Positions 1 to 8,361 of a DNA stretch of 64,000 nucleotides are shown piece by piece (the stretch's first letter is position 1; each line of letters starts with the position of its first letter). Both the position numbers and the translations under genes were made by a program. This DNA comes from a virus: IMG/VR virus record IMGVR_UViG_3300035664_000006, positions 1 through 64,000 of that record; one strand, written 5' to 3'. Below the pieces are notes generated by a model. The model saw only the letters and a list, made by a program, of their open reading frames with translations. It ran no database searches and was not told where the DNA came from.

Positions 1-490
1 TACCAGTGATGATATAGATTGGGTATGACAAGTAGAACTCGATGATGTGACTTGGAGTAAAGTCAGTATCACGAACGATAGTTTGGTGCCATGTACCGTC
101 TTGCTCTGTGAAGTAAGAAGCACCCCAATAGATAGCCCATCCATAACAGACTAGCCAGGTCCAGTGAGTGAAGTGGCGGTGTAATTCTTCTCTTGGAGCC
201 AATGATTGGCCGGACATCATAGCACGATCTCTTGTTTTCCAAATGTATCCATTGATACCAGCAAATAATAATACCTCAGCTACGATTTCAATGTACAACA
301 TGTTCATCCAGTATTTCTCAAATTCAGGTGCAAACGAGTCAAGACCAGCTGACCAGCCATAAACACCTTCGTACCAACGAATGAATGAATAGAATACCAA
401 ATAGAGCATCATACCAGCCCATAGGTTTACTTTATTTAACAACGGTGCAGCAGATGCATCGCTTTTTACGTTTTCAGATATAGCAGCCAT
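1..490 (-). CDS. pmoC: Particulate methane monooxygenase subunit C, 5' part (runs off the window)
   Basis: The first 163 codons read as PmoC, an integral-membrane subunit of the copper enzyme that oxidises methane to methanol. Visible hallmarks are RWYEGVYGWSAGLDSF near residue 40, WKTRDR, the YWGASYFTEQDGTWHQTI stretch, and the D/H-rich segment DTDFTPSHIIEFYLSYP near residues 143-160, which lies in the metal-binding region of the family. The start is set by AGGAGG (497-502) just upstream. A consensus sigma70-like promoter and a leader hairpin precede it. No pmoA or pmoB is visible next to it. PmoC of this type is related to AmoC, but the EQDGTWHQT and FTPSH blocks and phage context favour pmoC. 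The 3' end is outside the window, so intactness cannot be judged. Confidence 0.93.
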   Translation of the reverse strand, partial: MAAISENVKSDASAAPLLNKVNLWAGMMLYLVFYSFIRWYEGVYGWSAGLDSFAPEFEKYWMNMLYIEIVAEVLLFAGINGYIWKTRDRAMMSGQSLAPREELHRHFTHWTWLVCYGWAIYWGASYFTEQDGTWHQTIVRDTDFTPSHIIEFYLSYPIYIITG

Positions 491-528
491 TTTATACCTC
501 CTAATAGGTTTTATTGACTTTTAAATTC

Positions 529-548
529 GGTTTAACGCCCGTTAAACC
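529..548 (-). promoter_or_regulatory. Hairpin in the pmoC 5' leader
   Basis: GGTTTAAC-GCCC-GTTAAACC is a perfect 8-bp stem about 40 nt before the pmoC start. It sits between promoter and ribosome-binding site, without a T-run in the direction of pmoC, so it is more likely a stabilising or regulatory stem than a terminator. Confidence 0.5.
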
Positions 549-597
549 AGCTCGCGGGAGATAGAGCTACAACAACTGTTTAGTAGTTGATGTAAAT

Positions 598-626
598 ATT
601 ATATATCAGTGTGTCATGTTTGTCAA
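598..626 (-). promoter_or_regulatory. Sigma70-like promoter for pmoC
   Basis: TTGACA (621-626), 17-nt spacer, TATAAT (598-603). This is a perfect consensus. It gives pmoC a leader of about 100 nt. Confidence 0.8.
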
Positions 627-654
627 TTATTATTTATAATTACCTAGTAAAAAA

Positions 655-1968
655 CTAAAGTTTTTCACCTGGTGTGAAACCTCTAAAACATTTGAATCTT
701 GGAAACCGTAAGCTATAGGTACCGTCTCTGTTTTTAGTTATTGCATCAGCACGGATTTCAGCCAATTCACCAACAATTGTGCTACGGGACTGCCATATAT
801 CAAATCGAAGCTGGTCACTGAAACCACTACCAATGTTAACCAAGATTTCTCTGCCATCGTCGATGCCTTTACATACCAGCGCACCTGTGACTCCTTCATA
901 CTTACCTGTTCCTTCTTCAACGCTTACTATTCGTAAAGTTACTTCGATAAATGGTTTAAGTTTTAACCAAGCAACTGATCTATCACAGACATATGGTGCG
1001 TTGGGATCTTTTATTAGCATCCCTTCATATCCACCATCAATTGCCGTTTGATTGATTTCAAGATATCTGTTATAGCCATCAGTTGTGTCCAAATCAACTA
1101 ATTCTTGTTTTACCACTCTCACATTAAGCAGTTGTAGGAAAATCTTATCTTCAAACCAAGATTTCAGATTATTTGAACGTTGATGTTGTGAAACTTTGTA
1201 TGAACCTTTTTCAAAATCTGCTAATGGAATCATATCAAATAGATAAAGGATTGCATCATTAGTTGATACATTTTCCTTACGATTTACCTGAGTCATCAGA
1301 TCTTGGAATGATGAACTCATAATTTCCCCATCAAACACAGTGGGTTCTGTAAGAGTTTTAGCTACAAATGAAAATTGTTGTTTAACTTGTTCAAAATTTA
1401 ATAACTCTTTACCATTACGGCTATACTGGTCAACCCGACCACTCGGATAGACCACAGTAAGAATCCTAACTCCATCGAGTTTAACTTCCAGTAGTTTTTT
1501 CCCGGATACCTTAGATTCGTGGTTAGCACTATCATGGGCAAGCTGGCAACTGAAAACAGGAATAGCATAATCAGCATGTTTCTTTACTACTTTATTAATA
1601 GTTTTTACACTAGTACCACATCGTAGGTCTTTAATCAAGATTCTACGATACCAATTATTCCACTGTTCTTTAGTGGATTTGGCCATTAACTCTTTTATGG
1701 TGTCTCTAGCAAGATTGCCAGTACATGAACGATCAATAAAAGTAGAAACATGGTTAAAAAAATCATCCCAAGCAAGTCCAGGTCCGTCTTCATCGGTTTT
1801 CTCCTCGATTTGTTTAAGGCCAAATGTAGTGGTAGCACTAAGAGCCAACTTGCATCCTTCAAAGAAAGTATCATTGTTGGAAGTTAGCTCTTCTTTAATG
1901 ATACGTTCTTTTACCAATCGGCTATTGTCTGATTCTAATCGGTTAATTACCGTCCATGGGTGTCTCAT
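655..1968 (-). CDS. ATP-dependent DNA ligase, T4 gp30-like
   Basis: This 437-residue protein seals nicks in duplex DNA during replication and repair. The nucleotidyl-transferase motif I is EVKLDGVR near residue 165, with lysine as the adenylated residue. FDGEIM (motif III), YEGMLIKDP (motif IV) and WLKLKP (motif V) follow in order, then an OB-fold tail. Length fits T4 gp30. It ends in TAG two nucleotides from a small membrane-protein gene and belongs to the clpP transcription unit. The only uncertainty is the exact start; MRHPW is the first in-frame ATG after the upstream gene stop. Confidence 0.92.
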   Translation of the reverse strand: MRHPWTVINRLESDNSRLVKERIIKEELTSNNDTFFEGCKLALSATTTFGLKQIEEKTDEDGPGLAWDDFFNHVSTFIDRSCTGNLARDTIKELMAKSTKEQWNNWYRRILIKDLRCGTSVKTINKVVKKHADYAIPVFSCQLAHDSANHESKVSGKKLLEVKLDGVRILTVVYPSGRVDQYSRNGKELLNFEQVKQQFSFVAKTLTEPTVFDGEIMSSSFQDLMTQVNRKENVSTNDAILYLFDMIPLADFEKGSYKVSQHQRSNNLKSWFEDKIFLQLLNVRVVKQELVDLDTTDGYNRYLEINQTAIDGGYEGMLIKDPNAPYVCDRSVAWLKLKPFIEVTLRIVSVEEGTGKYEGVTGALVCKGIDDGREILVNIGSGFSDQLRFDIWQSRSTIVGELAEIRADAITKNRDGTYSLRFPRFKCFRGFTPGEKL

Positions 1969-1969
1969 A

Positions 1970-2128
1970 TTAATCCCTCGATTCGCCTAACACTAATAAA
2001 AAGATAGCAGCAAGTGGAGGTGATACAATTGCACTGATCAAGAACCACCAGAAAAAACTTCTGTTTCTATTTGAAGCACCATATGCTACTACAAAACAAA
2101 ATATAAGCCAAATTAATCCAAAAAACAT
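1970..2128 (-). CDS. Small two-helix membrane protein
   Basis: A 52-residue gene fits tightly between clpP and ligase (2-nt and 1-nt gaps). It begins MFFGLIWLIFCFVVAYG and has a second hydrophobic helix WWFLISAIVSPPLAAIFLLV, with the basic loop SNRNRS between. The spacing suggests translational coupling. Function is not recognisable; small phage inner-membrane proteins of this type are common. Confidence 0.72.
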   Translation of the reverse strand: MFFGLIWLIFCFVVAYGASNRNRSFFWWFLISAIVSPPLAAIFLLVLGESRD

Positions 2129-2130
2129 TG

Positions 2131-2751
2131 TTATACCCTCTTTGTAATAATTTCATCACACAAACCGTATTCAACTGCTTCTTGTGCAGATAAGAATGTG
2201 TCAAATTTCATTGTTTCAAACAATTCTTCATATGTCTTACCTGCGGTATTGTGATGTACATACAATTCTGTTAGTCTTTGATTTAAATACTTCGATTCGT
2301 TAAAATGTCTAGTGGCATCTTCGAATTGTAAATCTTGAACATGTACTGAACCTCTAGTACCAGGTGTGCCTGAGCTAACACGATGGATCATTGTACGTGA
2401 CTGAGGTAATGCAAATCGTTTACCTGGAGCACCGGCTTGTGCTAAGAATGAACCCATCGAACATGCTTGACCAATAATAATAGTCGATACATCCGGTTTA
2501 ATGAATTGCATTGTATCGTAAATAGCTAGTCCAGCGGAAACACTACCACCTGGACTATTGATATAGAATTGAATATCGTCATTTCCTTGACTTTCTAGGA
2601 ATAAGAATTGAGCAACAAGGATACTTGCTGAATGTTCATTCACATCTGTATCTAGCATTACGATACGATCTTTTAGTAAACGACTGTAAATGTCATATGA
2701 ACGTTCGCCACGTGCTTCTTGTTCTACGACCATAGGGATTAATGACGGCAT
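2131..2751 (-). CDS. clpP: ATP-dependent Clp protease proteolytic subunit
   Basis: This 206-residue serine peptidase normally stacks as tetradecameric rings fed by a ClpX/ClpA ATPase. The triad is visible: Ser in [10 protein letters not shown], His in MIHRVSSG, Asp in MKFDTFLSA. The N-terminal segment [16 protein letters not shown] is typical. No Clp ATPase is in the window, so it probably uses the host unfoldase. A ClpS adaptor gene lies at 47.5 kb in this genome. A promoter stands 30 nt upstream. The gene is co-directional with ligase. Confidence 0.96.
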   Translation of the reverse strand: MPSLIPMVVEQEARGERSYDIYSRLLKDRIVMLDTDVNEHSASILVAQFLFLESQGNDDIQFYINSPGGSVSAGLAIYDTMQFIKPDVSTIIIGQACSMGSFLAQAGAPGKRFALPQSRTMIHRVSSGTPGTRGSVHVQDLQFEDATRHFNESKYLNQRLTELYVHHNTAGKTYEELFETMKFDTFLSAQEAVEYGLCDEIITKRV

Positions 2752-2781
2752 TTTATTTCCTCGTGTGTTAAAATTATGTGT

Positions 2782-2810
2782 ATTATATTATATTAGTTGC
2801 ACATTGTCAA
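2782..2810 (-). promoter_or_regulatory. Sigma70-like promoter for clpP-ligase unit
   Basis: TTGACA (2805-2810), 17-nt spacer, TATAAT (2782-2787). Confidence 0.78.
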
Positions 2811-2812
2811 CT

Positions 2813-2995
2813 TTATTTGTGATCGTCGTCTTCTTTTTTTTCTAATTCTTGGTATTTCTCTAATTTAGCTTCAAGACATATAATCGTGTCTTCAAGCTGT
2901 TCAATGTGATTTGCAACCTGTTTAAAAAACTCTGATGAATTCTCAGCAGTCATTCTTAGCATATCACTTACTTTTTGTGGGGCTTCTTGTGTCAT
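2813..2995 (-). CDS. Small coiled-coil protein
   Basis: This 60-residue acidic protein has a heptad-rich centre (VANHIEQLEDTIICLEAKLEK) and a charged tail ending KKEDDDHK. It sits 1 nt from the downstream end of the phosphoesterase gene, so it is likely co-translated. No family recognised. Confidence 0.6.
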   Translation of the reverse strand: MTQEAPQKVSDMLRMTAENSSEFFKQVANHIEQLEDTIICLEAKLEKYQELEKKEDDDHK

Positions 2996-2996
2996 G

Positions 2997-3836
2997 TTAA
3001 ATCTCGATAATTAAATTTGGGTTCCAGCCAGTATTTTCACTGTATCTATCACTTTCATATCCTCGTGGATTACATACTAACCGGGTAGTTCCTATTTTAT
3101 AATCTAATACCTCATGGGTATGTCCAAAAGTCCAAAGAACAATTTTTGGATTATCGATTATAAACTTAGATAAATCACTATGATACCCACCGTTCATTTC
3201 ATATTGATCTGCATATTTGTCTACTATACTTAGATAGCTAGGTGAATGATGAGTTACTACTACTATTTTTTTATCAGAAGGTGCATTTTCAACCATCATT
3301 TCGATATAATCCATGCTTTTATGATGTCTATCGATGGTGTCAGCCATCTGCAACTTTCTATAGCCTTTATGATCATTCTTTATAAGAGCATAATCATTCA
3401 TCATGAAAGGAAGTTGATACATTGTTAGTGGATCACCCTTATGTGCATCTGTCCATAATGTTGCTCCAATGAACATTACATCATCAATAATAATAGATGA
3501 ATTTTCTAAAAAATGTACATTTGGATATAGTGAGCATTCTTCTTTCAAGTAATCTAATCCTGCATGAAATTTACCTTGGTAGAATTCATGATTACCAGCA
3601 ACATATATCACATCTTTAAAAGTATCTGAACATGATTGTAAGAATTTTCTAAATTCAAGAGCGGTTTCATATCTAGTTGAATTATTTGCATGTCCATTAA
3701 AATCTGCAGGGTAATCATGTAAATATTCTGACATCAATATGTCGCCAGATAGAATTAAAACATCTGCTTGTTGGCTATTAGTCAATGTAATCGGACTAAA
3801 TTCCATATGTAAATCACTAACTACTGTTATTTTCAT
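2997..3836 (-). CDS. Calcineurin-like metallophosphoesterase
   Basis: A 279-residue two-metal phosphoesterase with the full motif set: SDLHMEF (DxH), LSGDIL (GDx), AGNHEFY (GNHE), THHSPS and GHTHEV (GHxH). Phage members include DNA/RNA phosphodiesterases and 2',3'-cyclic or dinucleoside phosphatases; the sequence alone does not decide the substrate. It is 2 nt from the IF-1 gene, in one operon with it and the AbrB-like regulator. Confidence 0.88.
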   Translation of the reverse strand: MKITVVSDLHMEFSPITLTNSQQADVLILSGDILMSEYLHDYPADFNGHANNSTRYETALEFRKFLQSCSDTFKDVIYVAGNHEFYQGKFHAGLDYLKEECSLYPNVHFLENSSIIIDDVMFIGATLWTDAHKGDPLTMYQLPFMMNDYALIKNDHKGYRKLQMADTIDRHHKSMDYIEMMVENAPSDKKIVVVTHHSPSYLSIVDKYADQYEMNGGYHSDLSKFIIDNPKIVLWTFGHTHEVLDYKIGTTRLVCNPRGYESDRYSENTGWNPNLIIEI

Positions 3837-3838
3837 TT

Positions 3839-4057
3839 TTATAACCTGTAAATTACTCTTCCCTTGTTAAGATCGTATGGGCTAACCTCGATCTTTACTT
3901 TATCCCCTTGGATAACCCTGATTTTATGTTGTTTAAGTTTTCCACCCAAATAACATACCAAAACATGTTCGGTATTTTCTACCTGTACTTTAAACATATT
4001 ACCAGGTAATACATCATTGACCATACCGGTCATTTCTATCATATCTTCTTTACTCAT
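3839..4057 (-). CDS. infA: Translation initiation factor IF-1
   Basis: A 72-residue OB-fold protein, the same length as bacterial IF-1. MSKEDMIEMTGMVNDVLPGN, the FKVQVEN strand, the GGKLKQHKIRVIQGDKV core and the SPYDLNKGRVIYR end align without gaps to InfA. IF-1 occupies the ribosomal A site during initiation and assists fMet-tRNA selection. A phage copy could tune host ribosomes, consistent with bS21 and two initiator-like tRNAs elsewhere in this window. Start overlaps the stop of the AbrB-like gene, indicating coupling. Confidence 0.95.
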   Translation of the reverse strand: MSKEDMIEMTGMVNDVLPGNMFKVQVENTEHVLVCYLGGKLKQHKIRVIQGDKVKIEVSPYDLNKGRVIYRL

Positions 4058-4220
4058 TCTTTCGGATTATTAATCCTTCATTCTCCACTTTAATTGTTAA
4101 GGTATCACCTGGTTGCCAACCCATTTCTGCACGAATTTCTTCTGGTATGTTCATTAAAACATTATCAGAATCACCTGGTATTTCTTCAAATATATCTTCT
4201 ACGCTATAAGTAGTTGTCAT
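4050..4220 (-). CDS. AbrB/SpoVT-type DNA-binding protein
   Basis: A 56-residue swapped-hairpin protein. NVLMNIPEEIRAEMGWQPGD is the classic AbrB beta-strand/turn pattern (x-IP-x2-R-x2-MGW-x2-GD), and the C-terminal strand ENEGLIIRK completes it. Such proteins are antitoxins or transition-state regulators; no toxin partner is obvious here. Its stop codon overlaps the infA start. Confidence 0.78.
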   Translation of the reverse strand: MTTTYSVEDIFEEIPGDSDNVLMNIPEEIRAEMGWQPGDTLTIKVENEGLIIRKNE

Positions 4221-4734
4221 CTTTATTAGGTATTACTACCCATCCTATTTTCTTTAAGTCTGCTTTAATTTCATCAGTAACAAAACCTTCGCCAACAAAT
4301 CCTTCTCTGTCTCCATCTTTATCACCGATACCAGTACAATACCAATCGATATAGTCACCTTCTTCTTTGATATCTGCTATTATACCACCAGCATATCGCC
4401 AACTACAAGACCAATATTCTTCCTTTAGTATATCCCAGGTATTTTCTGGTTGTATAAATTGATTATTACATAGTGCAGCGTATAAGTTTTGAGCATAATT
4501 TTCTGATTCTTTAACCTTTGCTATAACCCAAGCAGTTGAACGCAGATCATATTCCATGTTATTTTTTTGCCAGACTGGATCTTGTTCTCTATCTTTTTTT
4601 TGTTGATCAAAATTAAGTAAGCTACTAAAATAATCATCATTTTCTGGATTGATACCTTCTTGTTCCAATGATTTTAGTCTGCATTCTTTACGAAATGAAC
4701 CACGTTCTAGGCTACTGTTTAGTTTTTTATTCAT
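4204..4734 (-). CDS. Conserved phage protein of unknown function
   Basis: About 176 residues if translation starts at MNKKLNSS; an in-frame ATG 54 nt upstream would overlap the preceding gene. The protein has an acidic, Trp-rich C-terminal half (WSCSWRYAGGIIADI, DYIDWYCTGI, EGFVTDEIKADLKKIGWVV). This resembles uncharacterised T4-like phage proteins. It overlaps the AbrB-like gene start by 17 nt. Confidence 0.62.
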   Translation of the reverse strand: MNKKLNSSLERGSFRKECRLKSLEQEGINPENDDYFSSLLNFDQQKKDREQDPVWQKNNMEYDLRSTAWVIAKVKESENYAQNLYAALCNNQFIQPENTWDILKEEYWSCSWRYAGGIIADIKEEGDYIDWYCTGIGDKDGDREGFVGEGFVTDEIKADLKKIGWVVIPNKDDNYL

Positions 4735-4747
4735 GATGGTGTACTTA

Positions 4748-5077
4748 TCATTTATGGTATTCTCCTTGAAAACAATGTCGAACTTCATGGCCTACTGTTA
4801 GCATGTTGGTATTTTTGGATGTATATATGACACAGCTGTCTTGAAATATATAATTGTGTTGCCACTGAGAACATGCAAGGACTTTATATGGAAATGGCTT
4901 TCCAACTGCTTGGATTCTTAACTTATCACAAGTTGCTTGGATATTATCCGAGGTTTTCCATTCTATTTTGCTTGAAGTAGTAAAATTGTTATTAGTTGAA
5001 AACTTTGCATATGGATCATCATAGTCAGCCGCGTGTACTGACGATGACAGTAATAGTAAAATTAGTAATTGTTTCAT
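4748..5077 (-). CDS. Small exported protein with HExxH metallopeptidase motif
   Basis: A 109-residue protein with an N-terminal signal peptide (MKQLLILLLLSSSVHA, cleavage likely before ADYDD) and a C-terminal GHEVRH segment, the HExxH zinc-protease signature, followed by CFQGEYHK. Four cysteines could form disulfides in the periplasm. It could act on a periplasmic or envelope protein. It is too small for a typical full metzincin domain, so activity is uncertain. Confidence 0.65.
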   Translation of the reverse strand: MKQLLILLLLSSSVHAADYDDPYAKFSTNNNFTTSSKIEWKTSDNIQATCDKLRIQAVGKPFPYKVLACSQWQHNYIFQDSCVIYTSKNTNMLTVGHEVRHCFQGEYHK

Positions 5078-5190
5078 TTATTCTCAAGTGTGTGTGTAAA
5101 ATGGGCTAAACGGGAGGATTTGAATCACCAAGGGTTATCCAGTGCCTATAATTGAGTAGAGGTATAACACCAATTAAGTCTATGTGGTAC

Positions 5191-5218
5191 ATTATATATG
5201 ATTTTATGATGATGTCAA
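5191..5218 (-). promoter_or_regulatory. Sigma70-like promoter upstream of the HExxH gene
   Basis: TTGACA (5213-5218), 16-nt spacer, TATAAT (5191-5196). A hairpin with 8-bp stem (5231-5251) lies just upstream, after the tail-fibre gene. Confidence 0.72.
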
Positions 5219-5259
5219 GATTTTTAGGTGACCCCATCTTATCGATGGGGTTTATATGT

Positions 5260-6477
5260 TTAAGGGCCGGTAAATGCAACCCAGTCAGTTCCATTGTATC
5301 CATAGAAATGATTACTTGTACTATTAAATATTATCCATCCCTTTTCTGGGTTAGCTGGAAATGAACCAGTTGAGTATGATGTTGCTTTGATTACCGGTGC
5401 ATTAAACACCCCTTTACTATCAAACGTAAATTCGTTATAATTTTCAGTATTATTTCCCGTCATTACCGTTATAGTAGTTGATGGGTGTATAGTACTCATC
5501 ACCGCGTCACTATCTAATTGAGAAATTATACCTGAAGTAGTAACATAAATGGAGTCTTCAGTTTCTTTATATGCATTAAATAACAAAGACCCTATGATAT
5601 CATTGGGTGATAACGCACTAGGTGAATTAATATCACCATTTGCTGATAATAACGATATATTAGGTGAGTTAACTATATCAGTACCTCTTGTTATTCCAAG
5701 TACTGTTAACATGTCAATTGCACCTGAATTTATAGTCAACCCATCTGAAAATATGTTAGATTCATTTAACGTAATCGAGCTAGTACCAATACTAGTAGAA
5801 ACTATTGTACCAGTTATGTCTATATTTCCAGTACCTGAAATAGATTTTGTATTTAAATCTAAATTAGAACCCAATTTACCATTCAAGGTAGTTGCAGTAA
5901 TATTACCATTGATAATAATATTACCAGTACCTGAAATAGATTTTGTATTTAAATCTAAATTAGAACCCAATTTACCATTCAAGGTATTTGCAGTAATATT
6001 ACCATTGATATTAATATTACCAGTTCCAGTTAAATTGTGTGAATTTAACGATAAATCACCACCTAATGATGGGCTTGGGTCATCTACTAATTCTTCTATA
6101 CCACCGGCTCCCAATGATACAGTTGCAAGTATTTTATTAAGGGTGTCATCATATGTAAATGATATATTACTATGACCAACATTATGGGTTAATAATGATG
6201 CTGAGGCATCCTGTGCTCTATCAGTGGTAAAATATAGGTTGGTTCCTTCTGTAATATTAGATGTTGATAAATTTGTACCACTAATATCGAGTTGTTGGGT
6301 TGAATCATTCCATGAAAGGCCAGCTCCCACAGTTGTCTTTAATACGTTTACACCACCAACTGTTACACCATCTCCCACAAATAGTTTTTTACTATCCGTA
6401 GTATATGCAATTTCACCAAGATCAAAGGTAGTTGTTTGACGTTGTGATTCTGTTCCTCTTCTAATTCGTAGCGACAT
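5260..6477 (-). CDS. Tail-fibre-like structural protein with internal repeats
   Basis: 405 residues. The N-terminal segment LRIRRGTESQRQTTTF...DLGEIAYTTDSKKLFVGDG matches the conserved N-terminal module of many phage fibre/receptor proteins. The middle carries Gly/Asn-rich beta repeats; one 32-residue unit (GKLGSNLDLNTKSISGTGNI) is duplicated nearly exactly, reflected as a 96-bp DNA repeat. The C-terminus ends in a WIIFNSTSNHFYGYNG head-like motif common in fibre tips. It has a T4-type late promoter and a strong terminator, so it is likely a late virion gene for host adsorption. Confidence 0.82.
   Translation of the reverse strand: MSLRIRRGTESQRQTTTFDLGEIAYTTDSKKLFVGDGVTVGGVNVLKTTVGAGLSWNDSTQQLDISGTNLSTSNITEGTNLYFTTDRAQDASASLLTHNVGHSNISFTYDDTLNKILATVSLGAGGIEELVDDPSPSLGGDLSLNSHNLTGTGNININGNITANTLNGKLGSNLDLNTKSISGTGNIIINGNITATTLNGKLGSNLDLNTKSISGTGNIDITGTIVSTSIGTSSITLNESNIFSDGLTINSGAIDMLTVLGITRGTDIVNSPNISLLSANGDINSPSALSPNDIIGSLLFNAYKETEDSIYVTTSGIISQLDSDAVMSTIHPSTTITVMTGNNTENYNEFTFDSKGVFNAPVIKATSYSTGSFPANPEKGWIIFNSTSNHFYGYNGTDWVAFTGP
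5831..6022. repeat. 96-bp tandem repeat inside the tail-fibre gene
   Basis: Two nearly identical 96-bp units start at 5831 and 5927, with a degenerate third copy beginning near 6023. They encode 32-residue fibre repeats and could expand or contract by recombination, changing fibre length. Confidence 0.85.
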
Positions 6478-6521
6478 GTGCTATCTCCATATTTCTGTGA
6501 TCTTAATAGATCTGTATAGTG

Positions 6522-6529
6522 TATTTATA
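6522..6529 (-). promoter_or_regulatory. T4-type late promoter for the fibre gene
   Basis: TATAAATA on the minus strand, 45 nt upstream of the fibre start, is the T4 late-promoter core. Confidence 0.6.
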
Positions 6530-6553
6530 AAAAATAGGAGATATATATAAACA

Positions 6554-6590
6554 AAAAAAATAGGACCCGAAGGTCCTATTTTTATTTTTC
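6554..6590. terminator. Bidirectional intrinsic terminator
   Basis: AATAGGACC-CGAA-GGTCCTATT flanked by A-run on one side and T-run on the other; it follows the RNA ligase gene and precedes the fibre promoter. Confidence 0.85.
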
Positions 6591-7475
6591 TAGAAAATTT
6601 CTAACCCATTGTAACCTATCTTGTTCATCTAATGCAGTAAATTCATCGATATTGGCCTGAATATGGGCAATAAGTGGATAATACTCCTCATCAACTTTTT
6701 CTTTTACATTAGATGCCAACAATTTAGTGGTATTTGGGTTACGTGCTACAAATTTTTTCACCAAGTAATATGGTGATTTTATTTTAGCACTAATTCCATC
6801 ACTTGTATAAAACACAAACCCTTCATGTTTTACACATTTTACGATTTTTAACAGTGTTCCAACAGTTAGTTGATGGAATTTTACTTCGTGGCATTGAAAC
6901 TGTTTTGATAACAAATACAATTCACCAGGTTCAACCATTATTTTACTGTTCCAGTAATTTTCACGATAACCCAAAAGGTGCATACCAACTTCTTCTGGTA
7001 TGATATGTGGATCATTTGGATGCACACATTCAAACATAAAGGTAAATCCCTTCCAGTTTTTACAAACTTCACGGTACACTTCACGATCTATCAATTCCAA
7101 TGCCATTTTTACATAGTCAGAATCAGTTGACCCAGTAGTTGATACCAAGATATCATCATTGTACCAAGTTATAGCAACCATAAAGCCATTAACTTTACGA
7201 AATGCTGATACTATGACAGAATCATCTAAAATTGGAGCACGTTTTTCGATACCATAGTTATAAATCTTAGTAAATGGACGTGAAACAATGTTGTAATCGT
7301 CATCAACCAATGTTCCACGACATTCTTCTAAATATTCATTCCATAAGTTGTCATAAAAGACTTTTTTCTTGTATTTCAATACATAAACTCCTGGATATGA
7401 TGTTTCTTTACGTGAAACCAAATTTGGATTGTTTTCTACAAAGTGTTTTATATCTTGGTTAACTAAAAAAGTCAT
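6582..7475 (-). CDS. T4 RNA ligase 1-like RNA ligase
   Basis: 297 residues from the ATG that overlaps the previous stop (TAATG). The nucleotidyl-transferase core is visible: EECRGTLVDDDYNIVSRPFTK before motif I, the adenylation motif RKVNGF (K-x-N-G, lysine nucleophile) near residue 105, EGFVFY (motif IV) and SAKIKSPYY (motif V). In T4 this enzyme repairs tRNA cut in the anticodon loop by host nucleases. It is close to a Ro-like protein and a large RNA array, a combination that parallels bacterial Ro-RtcB neighbourhoods. No polynucleotide kinase-phosphatase partner is visible in the window. Confidence 0.85.
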   Translation of the reverse strand: MTFLVNQDIKHFVENNPNLVSRKETSYPGVYVLKYKKKVFYDNLWNEYLEECRGTLVDDDYNIVSRPFTKIYNYGIEKRAPILDDSVIVSAFRKVNGFMVAITWYNDDILVSTTGSTDSDYVKMALELIDREVYREVCKNWKGFTFMFECVHPNDPHIIPEEVGMHLLGYRENYWNSKIMVEPGELYLLSKQFQCHEVKFHQLTVGTLLKIVKCVKHEGFVFYTSDGISAKIKSPYYLVKKFVARNPNTTKLLASNVKEKVDEEYYPLIAHIQANIDEFTALDEQDRLQWVRNFLEK

Positions 7476-8026
7476 TATTTCCACCCATGTAATCTAATTT
7501 CACCGGTTAATGCATCTTTTACGATATCATCTAATAATGATACCACGTTTCCAGTTGCATCGAACCCAACATCACGAACTCTACAATGAGTCAATCCGCT
7601 AGGATTACCATGTAGATGACCGTGCAACATCACTGACCCCCTATGACATTGATTCCATTCTGAAATTGGATAATGCATCATACAAATTTTATGACCATTA
7701 TGATTAATTTCAAGATATTTGTGAATAGCCTCAAAGCAATTACGAAATTCAGCATTTTCAACTAATTTATTATCATGGTTTCCTTCAATAAGGATTTTAC
7801 GACCATTCAATCGTTGAATATATGCTGTTGCTTTTGATGGTTTACAGAATGCAACATCACCAAGGATATAAATTAAGTCATCTGGTGATACATTTTCATT
7901 CCATATCCTAACCATTTCTTCATTCATATGATTTGCATCATTGAATTTTCTGGTGTCAGGGTTAAATTTCAAAATATTAGCGTGATCAAAATGTAGTCAA
8001 AGGTCTGACGTTATAAAAACTTTCAT
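7475..8026 (-). pseudogene. Metallophosphoesterase interrupted by an in-frame TGA
   Basis: A strong AGGAGG precedes ATG at 8024-8026, but codon 10 is TGA (7997-7999), inside what should be the SDLHFDHANIL metal motif. The reading frame resumes with LHFDHANIL and continues through LGDVAF, EGNHDN, MHYPIS and LHGHLHGNPSG to a normal end. Removing six nucleotides would restore DxH. The remaining open frame could only start at a TTG (7970-7972) and would lack the first metal ligands. This could be recent decay, an assembly error or programmed readthrough; other genes nearby use TGA as stop, arguing against recoding. Confidence 0.7.
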
Positions 8027-8319
8027 CAGACTACCTCCTTACTCATTACGAGTGATAAACAATGTTGATGTTCTACCCAAATACCATTAAATTGGGTAAT
8101 CTTTTTATATAATGTGTGTATTATACTTTGTTTTTCTTCATCTGTCAACTTTCTATCATTAAATCCCTTCGATATATTTTTGGAATGTGAGATAAATTGT
8201 AAATTTACTGGATGGCGTAAAAGTTGGTATGGTATATTGAATTCAAATCCAAGTTTTCTTGGTACGATATGATCTCGAACCCATCCCTTTGTGTTTTTAT
8301 TACTAAATATACCAAACAT
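8026..8319 (-). CDS. Small HNH-fold-like protein
   Basis: 97 residues. RDHIVPRKLGFEFN...RHPVNLQFISHSKNISKGF follows the beta-beta-alpha metal pattern of HNH nucleases (DHIVPR, N, and K at typical spacing), but the last ligand is not obvious. It overlaps the next start codon (TGATG). Could be a compact nuclease or an anti-restriction derivative. Confidence 0.55.
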   Translation of the reverse strand: MFGIFSNKNTKGWVRDHIVPRKLGFEFNIPYQLLRHPVNLQFISHSKNISKGFNDRKLTDEEKQSIIHTLYKKITQFNGIWVEHQHCLSLVMSKEVV

Positions 8320-8361
8320 TTTTAAATTTGATTAAGTGTAGATCGGATGTTATCCATGTAT

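Noticed and set aside
5095-5185. tRNA gene in the leader of the HExxH gene
   Set aside because: A T-loop-like GATTCAAATCC and GTTTAGCCC are present, but stems do not pair well and no anticodon arm forms; at most an eroded tRNA.
7997-7999. Genome-wide recoding of TGA
   Set aside because: Many intact genes in the window end in TGA with overlapping starts (for example ATGA junctions), so TGA is a working stop.
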